Part shown: positions 57,415 through 64,000 of the stretch, piece after piece
Numbering within the stretch: position 1 is the first letter of the stretch
Layout of the letters: each line of letters begins with the position of its first letter
Source: an uncultured Ectothiorhodospiraceae bacterium
GTDB lineage: Bacteria; Pseudomonadota; Gammaproteobacteria; XJ16; Halofilaceae
Assembly: GCA_913055615.1 (NCBI GenBank)
Contig: CAJXKK010000003.1
Span: forward strand, 62,001-126,000
Reading direction: 5' to 3'
Length of the DNA: 64,000 nucleotides
The notes under the pieces: model-generated
What the model was told of the DNA's origin: nothing
Database searches by the model: none
What the model saw: the letters and a program-made list of their open reading frames with translations, nothing else
Translations under genes and position numbers: made by a program

Positions 57415-58230
57415 TCAAGTCTGGCAATGCGGGCAATACACGGTCGCGCGCTGGCCGAGGCGGCGGGTGCGCAGGGTGTGGCCGCAGCGGCGGCAGGGCG
57501 CGCCGGCGCGGCCGTAGACGGCGAGCGATATGCGGAAGTAACCGGGCGCGCCCGTCGCGCTGGTGAAGTCGCGGAGCGTGGTCCCGCCCCGCTCGATCGC
57601 CTCCCCGAGGATCCGTTTGATCGCCTGGGCGAGCGCACGGTAGCGCGCCCGACCGACCCGCCCGGCCGCGCGGGCCGGGTGGATGCCCGCGTCGAACAGC
57701 GCCTCGGCGGCGTAGATGTTGCCGACGCCGACGACGATCCGGCCGTCCATGATGAAATCCTTCACCGATCTCCGCCGTCCGCGTGACCGTCCGTAGAGGT
57801 GATCACCGTCGAAGGCCGGATCCAGCGGCTCTGGCCCGAGTCGTGCCAGTACCGCGGGGAGCGGCGCCTCGGCGTCGAACCAGAGCACCGAGCCGAAACG
57901 CCGTGGATCGCGCAGCCTGAGACATGCGTCGCCCTCGAACAGTATGTCCACATGGTCGTGAACGGCGGCGGGTGTGTCGGGAGACACGACCCGGAGGCTG
58001 CCGGACATCCCGAGGTGCAGCATGATGGTGCCCCGGTCCGTGCGCAGGAGCAGATATTTGGCGCGGCGATCCACCGCCGTCACGGTCGTATCCTTCAGCA
58101 CGTCCAGCGCGGCGACCGGCACCGGCCAGCGCAGCCGTGGTTCACGCACCGTGACGCCACGGATCGCGCGGCCTTCGATGTGCGGCGCGATCCCGCGGCG
58201 GGTGGTCTCGACCTCCGGGAGTTCTGGCAT
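57415..58230 (-). CDS. mutM: Formamidopyrimidine-DNA glycosylase
   Basis: The 271-residue base-excision repair enzyme removes 8-oxoguanine and formamidopyrimidines. The mature N-terminal Pro-Glu ([12 protein letters not shown]), the Lys near residue 58, the helix-two-turn-helix segment [20 protein letters not shown] and the C-terminal zinc finger CRRCGHTL...CPHCQT are intact. Confidence 0.98.
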   Translation of the reverse strand: MPELPEVETTRRGIAPHIEGRAIRGVTVREPRLRWPVPVAALDVLKDTTVTAVDRRAKYLLLRTDRGTIMLHLGMSGSLRVVSPDTPAAVHDHVDILFEGDACLRLRDPRRFGSVLWFDAEAPLPAVLARLGPEPLDPAFDGDHLYGRSRGRRRSVKDFIMDGRIVVGVGNIYAAEALFDAGIHPARAAGRVGRARYRALAQAIKRILGEAIERGGTTLRDFTSATGAPGYFRISLAVYGRAGAPCRRCGHTLRTRRLGQRATVYCPHCQT

Positions 58231-58295
58231 GGGCTTGCAGGTGCTCCTGGTAGAAGGATCGCGCCTGGGCGCGGTCGGGGGGCTGCGGTCGGGGG

Positions 58296-59138
58296 TCAGG
58301 ACGACCCAGCGTCCGGGGCGTCGGGCGGCGGTGCCAGCAGGCGCTCCGCTTCCTCGGCGGCGATCTCGAGGCCATAGTCAGCGCCCGTTGCTACGAGGAC
58401 CAGTGCCGGTTCACGGACTGTGATCCGAAACTCCGTGATCGCGCTATCCGTCGCGATCCGGATTCGTCCGAGATCGGCATCCGGCGGATCGAGTACGAAT
58501 CCGTCGGCGCGGGCCGCGCGCCAGCGCGCCGCCCAGGCCTTTGCGTCACCGCTCCCGCGCGTGAGATCCCATGCATCGTCACCGGTCAATCGCGCCTCGG
58601 CCTTCGGGGTGGAGATCCGGCGGGGAGCGCTCCCTGCGCCCAGCACGCCCGGTGCCGCGAATCCCTCGAGCCCCAGTTTCATCAGGGGCCAGAACTGGTC
58701 GGGCAGCAGGCAGAACCGGTTACCGGCGCGGACATAGCGGCGCCCGTCGGCGGCGCGATCGCCGAATTCGACTGTCGTGTCGTCCGCCTCCATGCGCAGG
58801 CGCGGGTCATCCAGCCCGAAATCGGCGAGCTCGTGTTCGTCGACGGCGTAACAACCCCGTGCCGGTGCCGCGAGCACGGCCAGTGCGGTCACGACGCGCC
58901 CGTCGCTGGCCGCGCGCTCGATCGGCTCGGCGATGTGCCAGCCGTCGCGCCGCCGTTCCAGCCGCAGTGATTTGCGCTCGTCGCGCGGGAACGTCAAGGC
59001 AAGTGTGCGGATGTCGCCGGGCGCGAGTGCCGTCAGCGACGGCGGTCCGCTGTCGCGCTGCCCGGCGTACCACGCGGCGCCCGCGCCGGCGACGATGGCG
59101 ACGGCGAGGACCAGGTTCAGGGAGCGGCGCAGGCGCAC
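58296..59138 (-). CDS. DUF4340 protein of an ABC-2 type module
   Basis: The 280-residue protein has one N-terminal membrane helix (about residues 7-26) and a periplasmic region of repeated DUF4340-like beta segments ([39 protein letters not shown]). It is the last of a four-gene set on this strand, after the GldG-like protein, the permease and the ATPase. DUF4340 proteins recur in this setting; what the module moves is unknown. Confidence 0.85.
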   Translation of the reverse strand: MRLRRSLNLVLAVAIVAGAGAAWYAGQRDSGPPSLTALAPGDIRTLALTFPRDERKSLRLERRRDGWHIAEPIERAASDGRVVTALAVLAAPARGCYAVDEHELADFGLDDPRLRMEADDTTVEFGDRAADGRRYVRAGNRFCLLPDQFWPLMKLGLEGFAAPGVLGAGSAPRRISTPKAEARLTGDDAWDLTRGSGDAKAWAARWRAARADGFVLDPPDADLGRIRIATDSAITEFRITVREPALVLVATGADYGLEIAAEEAERLLAPPPDAPDAGSS

Positions 59139-59150
59139 GATCGGGGTCCC

Positions 59151-60518
59151 TCAGCGCCGCCGTCGGCGCCAGCCGATGAACACGCCGGTCGCGAGCAGGG
59201 CGAGGGGCAGCACGAGCAGCACGGCGAAGCCGAGCACGATCACGGCCGTGCGCGAGAGATCGACCCGCGTGTCGGGGGCCGTGTCGGGCGGGATGTCGAT
59301 ATGGGCTCTGTCGCCCACCAGCCAGTTCACCAGGCGCATGCCGAGGTCGAGATTGACGCCGTTGCCGACATACGCGTCGGAGAGGAAGTCGCCGTCGCCG
59401 ATGACGGCGACACGCTGCCCGTCGGTGGGCTGCTCGTCGCCTTCTGCCGGCGGCCCGCGGCGAGCCGCCCAGCCGAGTGTGAGCGGGCCGCGGGTCTCGC
59501 CGGCATCGGCATCGAAATCGATCTCGCCCTCGATCGGCCCGGTCTCGGCCCAGCTCTGTTCGCGGGTGCGCAACAGGGCGGAGTGGTGCCAGCCGCCGGT
59601 ATCGAGGCTTTCCAGGGCGACCGCCTGCGGGAACAGCGACAACTGATCGAGCCCGTTGACGACCGGGTGGTCGCCGTAATCGCTGATCGCGGCGAAGTCC
59701 GGCGTGTCGGTGCCGAACAGCTGCGCCCCCGCGTCGACGACCACGCCGTCGTGGCGGCGGATGCCCACGTCCTCGGCGAGCCGGGCCAGACGCTCGCCGT
59801 TATCCGGCTCGGTCAGCCACAGCAGATGGCCCCCGGTCTGGACGTACTGGCGGATGCGGGCGAGTTCGCCGGGCAGGTAGTCCGACTGCGGGCTGGCGAT
59901 CACCAGCAGATCGGTGTTGTCCGGGATGTGCGGCATCTGCGCCAGCTGCAGCGTCTGGACCTGGAAACCGCGCTCCTCCAGGCGGTCGCCGAAACGCCCG
60001 AGATCGGCGTTGGCGTCGCCGTGTGGCTTGCGCTCGCCGTGCCCCTCGAGGAACACGACCCAGCGTTCGCCATCGCGCGCGAGTCGCGCCAGGGCGCTGG
60101 TGATGCTCTGCTCGCTGATACGCTGCAGCCGTTCCTCACGGCCGCCATGGCGCACGATCAGTTCGCCCCCCTGGCGGATGCCCAGTTCCCGGGCCAGGGC
60201 GGGGTTGGTCTCCGGATTGACGAATTCGAGCTGCACCTCGACGCCGGCCCGGCGATAGCGCTCGACCAGGTCGCGGATACTGCGCCGAGTAACCGGCTCC
60301 GGTCCGATATAGACGGTCATCTCGACCGGGTCCTCTATCAGTTCGATGACCTCATGGCTCTTCGCCGTCAGCGTATTGCGCGCCGTCTGGGTCCAGTCGG
60401 CGGTATAGCGCCAGGTCTGCGCGAGCCACGCGAGGATGCCGACGAGCCCCAGCACGAGCGCGACGAACAGCAGATTCTGCAGGCGCAGGCGGCGGCGGTT
60501 GCGGCGGTCCAGGCGCAT
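59151..60518 (-). CDS. GldG-like ABC transporter auxiliary protein
   Basis: The 455-residue protein has an N-terminal membrane helix (about 13-32), a large periplasmic region and a C-terminal helix (about 425-447). MTVYIGPEPVTRRSIRDLVERY, VVFLEGHGERKPHGDANADLG and the LLVIASPQSDYLPGELARIRQYVQTGGHLLWL segment match the ABC_transp_aux/GldG family, which works with a GldF-like permease and GldA-like ATPase. It starts 12 bases after the permease stop. Confidence 0.92.
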   Translation of the reverse strand: MRLDRRNRRRLRLQNLLFVALVLGLVGILAWLAQTWRYTADWTQTARNTLTAKSHEVIELIEDPVEMTVYIGPEPVTRRSIRDLVERYRRAGVEVQLEFVNPETNPALARELGIRQGGELIVRHGGREERLQRISEQSITSALARLARDGERWVVFLEGHGERKPHGDANADLGRFGDRLEERGFQVQTLQLAQMPHIPDNTDLLVIASPQSDYLPGELARIRQYVQTGGHLLWLTEPDNGERLARLAEDVGIRRHDGVVVDAGAQLFGTDTPDFAAISDYGDHPVVNGLDQLSLFPQAVALESLDTGGWHHSALLRTREQSWAETGPIEGEIDFDADAGETRGPLTLGWAARRGPPAEGDEQPTDGQRVAVIGDGDFLSDAYVGNGVNLDLGMRLVNWLVGDRAHIDIPPDTAPDTRVDLSRTAVIVLGFAVLLVLPLALLATGVFIGWRRRRR

Positions 60519-60530
60519 CGATACCCCCGC

Positions 60531-61289
60531 TCAGCCCTGCAGGCGGTCGTTATCGAGCCGGCGGACCGCGAGGGTCACGAACAGCCCGGCGAAGAGGACG
60601 AAGAACACGGCGGCGGCGCTGTCGAACAGCCCCGTCAGGAACGGATCCAGGTGGGTCGCCGGCGCCGGCCAGCCAAGCAGTCCAGACCATGGAGAACCGA
60701 GTGTGCCCCCCCATTCGCCCAGCAGCAGCAGGGCGAGGAGGATCCCGAGCGTAGCCGTCGCCGCGATGGTCGGTTCGCGCGTGAGGGTCGACAGCCACAG
60801 CCCCAGGGCGCCCGCGCCGGTGACGAACAGGAAGTGCCCGGTGATCGCGAGCGCCAGCGCCCCGCCGTCGAGATCGGTGAACAGGGTCAGCGAGAGCGGC
60901 ATCAGCGCCGTCAGTGCCACCATGGCCAGCAGGATGCCGAGCAGGCCCAGGAACTTGCCGAGGATGATCTCCAGCGTCGAGACCGGCGCGCCCAGCAGCA
61001 GTGGCAGGGTGCCCTGGCGGCGCTCGCCGGCGATCAGTTGCATGGTCAACAGCGGAATGGCGAACAAGTGGATCATCGCCGCCGCCCCGTACAGGCGCGG
61101 CGCCAGAAAGGCCGTCACGCCCGGCCCGCCGCCGGACCCGATCAGCTTCGGCTGCACCTGGAGGTAGCTCTCGAGGTGGAGCAGGAAGATGAATCCAGTC
61201 ACCAGCTGCGCGCCCGCGAGGACCACCCAGGCGGTCGGCGAGCGGAACAGCCCCGCGAGTTCACGACCGGCGATCGTGAGGATCGTCAT
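60531..61289 (-). CDS. ABC-2 type permease, GldF-like
   Basis: The 252-residue protein begins MTILTIAGRELAGLFRSPTAW and has about six membrane helices. LTMQLIAGERRQGTLPLLLGAPVSTLEIILGKFLG is the ABC-2 permease signature loop. The ATG at 61289 overlaps the ATPase stop (ATGA). It would form the membrane part of the exporter or mechanotransmitter with the adjacent ATPase. Confidence 0.93.
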   Translation of the reverse strand: MTILTIAGRELAGLFRSPTAWVVLAGAQLVTGFIFLLHLESYLQVQPKLIGSGGGPGVTAFLAPRLYGAAAMIHLFAIPLLTMQLIAGERRQGTLPLLLGAPVSTLEIILGKFLGLLGILLAMVALTALMPLSLTLFTDLDGGALALAITGHFLFVTGAGALGLWLSTLTREPTIAATATLGILLALLLLGEWGGTLGSPWSGLLGWPAPATHLDPFLTGLFDSAAAVFFVLFAGLFVTLAVRRLDNDRLQG

Positions 61290-62233
61290 GCGCTTGCCTC
61301 CGCCGTGTCCGCGGTCGTGAGTTCGACGAACAGCTGCTCCAGCGAAGCCCGGTCCGGCGTCATCTCGAGCAGGCCCCAGCCGGCGTGCACGGCGGCCTCG
61401 GCGACCCGCTCCGGTACGTCGCGCGTCGGGTCGAGGGTCAGCCGCAGGCGTCCCGGGGCGAGGTGCTCGACGCCGGTTATGCCCTCGATCGCATGCAGCT
61501 CGCTGTCGACCGGTGCCCGGCGCAGTGTGACCGTGATCCTGTCGACGGCCGTGTCGTCGGTGAACGCGCTCATGGGGCCGCCGTGCAGGATGCGCCCGTG
61601 ATGCATGATCGCGACCCGCGAGCACAGCGCCTGCACCTCCGGCAGGATGTGGGTTGACAGGATGATGCCGTGCTCGCGGCCGAGGTCGGCGATGAGGCCG
61701 CGGATGGCGCGGATCTGGATCGGGTCGAGTCCGACCGTGGGCTCGTCGAGGACGATAGCGGCGGGGTCATGCACGATCGCCTGGGCGATCCCGACCCGCT
61801 GGCGGTAGCCCTTGGAGAGATTCCCGATCAGGCGGTGGGCGACGTCCTTGAGGCCGCACAGCGACATCACCCGGTCGCTGGCATCGCCGCGCCCCGCTCG
61901 TGGCACGCCATGCAGGGCGGCGGCGAAGGCGAGATACCCGCGCACGCTCATGTCCGGATACAGCGGCGGGTGCTCCGCCAGATAGCCGAGCGCGCGTTTG
62001 GCCGTGCGGGGCGATTCGAGCAGATCGACACCATCGATGGCGATGGCCCCGGCGGTCGGCGCGAGCACGCCGCAGAGCATGTCCATGGTGGAGGTCTTAC
62101 CGGCGCCGTTCTGCCCGAGTAGACCGACGATCTCGCCGCGCTCAAGCCGCAGATCGACGTCGTCAACCGCGCGCAGTGCGCCGTAGTCCCGGCACAGGCC
62201 GGTGGCGTCAATCAGTGGCGTGGTCTCCGGCAT
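61286..62233 (-). CDS. ABC transporter ATP-binding protein, GldA-like
   Basis: The 315-residue ATPase has Walker A GQNGAGKTST (about residues 40-49), signature LSKGYRQRVG, Walker B IVLDEPTVGLD and the H-loop STH. The C-terminal 90 residues are the extra domain found in this subfamily (DRASLEQLFVELT near the end). It is the first gene of the four-gene module. Confidence 0.95.
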   Translation of the reverse strand: MPETTPLIDATGLCRDYGALRAVDDVDLRLERGEIVGLLGQNGAGKTSTMDMLCGVLAPTAGAIAIDGVDLLESPRTAKRALGYLAEHPPLYPDMSVRGYLAFAAALHGVPRAGRGDASDRVMSLCGLKDVAHRLIGNLSKGYRQRVGIAQAIVHDPAAIVLDEPTVGLDPIQIRAIRGLIADLGREHGIILSTHILPEVQALCSRVAIMHHGRILHGGPMSAFTDDTAVDRITVTLRRAPVDSELHAIEGITGVEHLAPGRLRLTLDPTRDVPERVAEAAVHAGWGLLEMTPDRASLEQLFVELTTADTAEASA

Positions 62234-62401
62234 CGACGGTCCAGCGGCGCGGCAGGACCGCGACGATAGACGCTCCGGGGTCGTGGCGGCAAGAGTCGGC
62301 GGCCTGTCCTGCGCCGCGGGGGTGTGATGTTGCGTGCCGCGATCGCGGGATCTTCACGACCTGCCGAGCAGGTCCTTCATCGTGAGGGGTTGTGGTCTGC
62401 A

Positions 62402-62410
62402 TGATATTAT
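62402..62410 (+). promoter_or_regulatory. Putative extended -10 of the desaturase gene
   Basis: TGATATTAT fits an extended -10 (TGn before TATTAT) in an AT-rich dip about 100 bases before the desaturase ATG. I find no good -35, which extended -10 promoters can do without. The rest of 62234-62509 shows no gene. Confidence 0.4.
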
Positions 62411-62509
62411 GCCAAATAGCCGTGCATGGGGAGCCGCCGCGCGGCCCACTCCCGGAATCCCGTATGTCCTGCTGCCCGGTGAAAACCCGTTTTCACCCGT
62501 GAGGTATCG

Positions 62510-63706
62510 ATGAACGAAACACTGCGTATTCTGGAATCCGGACTGCTCGATCTGTCCATTGCGGGCTACGTGGCGGTCGTGCTGGTGTTGACCCATATCA
62601 CGATCGTGGCGGTGACGATCTATCTGCATCGCTGCCAGGCCCATCGCTCGGTCGATCTGCATCCCGGCGTTGCGCACTTCTTCCGCTTCTGGCTGTGGCT
62701 GACCACAGGCATGCGGACCATCGAGTGGGTCGCGATCCACCGCAAGCATCATGCGCACACGGAGACCGAAGAGGATCCGCACAGCCCGCACCAGGCCGGG
62801 ATCTGGAAGGTTCTGCTCGAGGGCGCGGAGCTGTACCGCGACGAGGCGAAGGATCAGGAGACGCTGGACAAGTACGGACACGGCACGCCGGACGACTGGA
62901 TGGAGCGCAACGTCTATGCGCGCTTCGAGACCGGCGGCATCGTATTGATGGGCGTGCTCGCGCTCGCGCTGTTCGGCGTGCTCGGCATGACCGTCTGGGC
63001 GATCCAGATGATGTGGATCCCGCTGTGGGCCGCGGGCGTCATCAACGGGCTCGGTCATTACCTCGGTTACCGCAATTTCGAGTCGGCCGACGGCTCCACC
63101 AACCTCACGCCACTCGGGGTCCTGATCGGCGGCGAGGAGATGCACAACAACCACCACGCCTTCCCGAGCTCGGCGAAGTTCTCGCAGCGCTGGTACGAGT
63201 TCGACATCGGCTGGTTCTATCTGCGCATCCTGTCCGCGCTCGGGCTGGCGAAGATCAAGCGGGTCGCGCCCAGCCCCACGGTCGACCCGGCCAAAACGAC
63301 GATCGACTTCGAGACGGTCAAGGCCGTCGTGATCGCCCGCATGCACGTCATGCGCACGTATGCCCGGAGCGTGACCGTGCCGGTCCTGAAGGCCGAACTC
63401 GAGCGCGTGGACGACGGCACGCGTGCGTTGCTCAAACGCGCCAAAGGCGCCCTGATCCGCGACGAGTCACGCATGGACGCGCAGTCGAAGGCACGCCGCG
63501 ATCGGGCACTGAGCGCCAATGAGCGTCTGCACACGGTCTACGAATACCGCCGCCGCCTGCAGGAGCTTTTCGCCTCCAGGCGCGTGACCCAGGAACAGCT
63601 GGTGCAGTCGCTGCAGGCCTGGTGCGCGAGCGCGGAACAGACCGGCATCCAGGCACTGGAAGACTTCGCCTCGCATCTGCGCGGTTACCGGTTGAAGACC
63701 GACTGA
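62510..63706 (+). CDS. Membrane fatty acid desaturase
   Basis: The 398-residue protein has the three His boxes of di-iron membrane desaturases: HRCQAHRS (about residue 41), HRKHHAHTE (about 78) and HNNHHAFP (about 208), between pairs of membrane helices. It belongs to the stearoyl/acyl-CoA delta-9 group and would introduce a double bond into membrane lipid acyl chains. A helical cytoplasmic tail of about 110 residues after the third box (ARMHVMRTYARSVTVPVLKA) is also seen in gammaproteobacterial homologues. Confidence 0.94.
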   Translation: MNETLRILESGLLDLSIAGYVAVVLVLTHITIVAVTIYLHRCQAHRSVDLHPGVAHFFRFWLWLTTGMRTIEWVAIHRKHHAHTETEEDPHSPHQAGIWKVLLEGAELYRDEAKDQETLDKYGHGTPDDWMERNVYARFETGGIVLMGVLALALFGVLGMTVWAIQMMWIPLWAAGVINGLGHYLGYRNFESADGSTNLTPLGVLIGGEEMHNNHHAFPSSAKFSQRWYEFDIGWFYLRILSALGLAKIKRVAPSPTVDPAKTTIDFETVKAVVIARMHVMRTYARSVTVPVLKAELERVDDGTRALLKRAKGALIRDESRMDAQSKARRDRALSANERLHTVYEYRRRLQELFASRRVTQEQLVQSLQAWCASAEQTGIQALEDFASHLRGYRLKTD

Positions 63707-63744
63707 CTAAGACCGACTGACGTCGGGTGCGCGACCGGCGCTTT

Positions 63745-63929
63745 GAAGTCAAAGGCGGCCTCTCGCTGAGCCGCAGAGAACGCGGAGAAAGGCGATGAAT
63801 GGGGTGGCAAGGCGCCACCACGAATCCTTGGACGCAGCGGCTTCGACACCTGCCCTCACCTCGAGAGGGTTTTACCTTCTTTACTCTCGGCGCTCTCCAC
63901 GGCTCTGCGAGAGGCCGCCTTTGACTTTC
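63745..63929. repeat. CTCTCGC-type inverted repeat (second family), near-complete copy
   Basis: The left arm (63745-63792) reads GAAGTCAAAGGCGGCCTCTC, then GCTGAGCCGCAGAGAACGCG and GAGAAAGG. The right arm (63875-63929) is its complement with several mismatches, ending GCCGCCTTTGACTTTC. The first 12 bases after GA, AGTCAAAGGCGG, are identical to the inner part of the CACAGAT element at 7366, and AAAGGCGATGAATGGG further in resembles AAAGGCGGTGAATGGG there. The 294 bases from 63707 to the window end hold no gene that I can see. Confidence 0.82.
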
Positions 63930-64000
63930 GGTGTTCAGGCTTCAGGTTCACACAGCGAGGACCCGATCAGCTCTCGGCAGGCGCGTTGGCTGTGCGAGCC

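Noticed and set aside
59301-61601. A 766-codon open frame on the plus strand opposite the GldG-like and permease genes
   Set aside because: It is Gln/Arg/Asp-rich with no domain and lies wholly across well-supported minus-strand genes.

Overview
The window reads as a chromosomal segment of a GC-rich gammaproteobacterium. Several gammaproteobacterial gene orders are kept: mrcA divergent from pilMNOPQ-aroK-aroB, the rpoH-ftsX-ftsE-ftsY block, two M16 peptidases followed by rsmD, the DUF2909/SURF1/SCO-like/ctaA/ctaB group after ctaE, and rpsU-yqeY divergent from tsaD. An SAH riboswitch and a type IV pilus alignment complex fit the same assignment. Something near the purple-sulfur/halophile branch (Chromatiales, Ectothiorhodospiraceae-like) is my guess, but no rRNA or tRNA is present to test it. 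No phage, transposase or CRISPR array is visible.

Layout. 1-1377: end of a two-domain kinase. 1378-10397 (minus strand): a complete activated-methyl cycle, read as metK, SAH riboswitch, ahcY, metF, metH, adenosine kinase. 10591-20071 (minus): dnaG, then pilM-pilN-pilO-pilP-pilQ-aroK-aroB-AAA ATPase with tightly coupled junctions. 20337-23628 (plus): mrcA and a conserved protein of unknown function. 23937-29267: hemE, yqeY, rpsU, tsaD, plsY, bioH, bioC. 29463-36643 (plus): cytochrome c oxidase structural and assembly genes (coxB, ctaD, a 42-residue membrane protein, ctaE, SURF1, an SCO-like protein, ctaA, ctaB). 36953-40947 (minus): rpoH, with a CIRCE-type operator over its promoter, and ftsX-ftsE-ftsY. 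41104-44402 (plus): the M16 pair and rsmD. 44461-53535: an accessory block lying between rsmD and coaD, with a RES/Xre toxin-antitoxin pair, a broken PAS-GGDEF-EAL gene, an HD-GYP phosphodiesterase and a catabolic group (Rieske oxygenase, aldehyde dehydrogenase, ornithine-cyclodeaminase-like and SDR enzymes, divergent LysR regulator). 53696-63706: coaD, gamma-glutamyltransferase, a DUF1566 secreted protein, mutM, a GldAFG/DUF4340-type ABC module and a fatty acid desaturase.

The most unusual signal is not a gene. Nearly every gap of 200-450 bases is occupied by large imperfect inverted repeats whose arms consist of 10-11 base units in three flavours (core CACAGAT, CACGAAT, CACAAAAT), always opening with GAACCAC at the outer edge. 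In three places one such element is nested inside another of a different flavour. A second family with 9-base CTCTCGCAGAG-type units fills two more gaps and shares a 12-base block with one element of the first family. These elements abut stop codons, and in hemE and coaD they supply the last codons and the stop. I cannot tell what they do; they are the best candidate here for an undescribed system.
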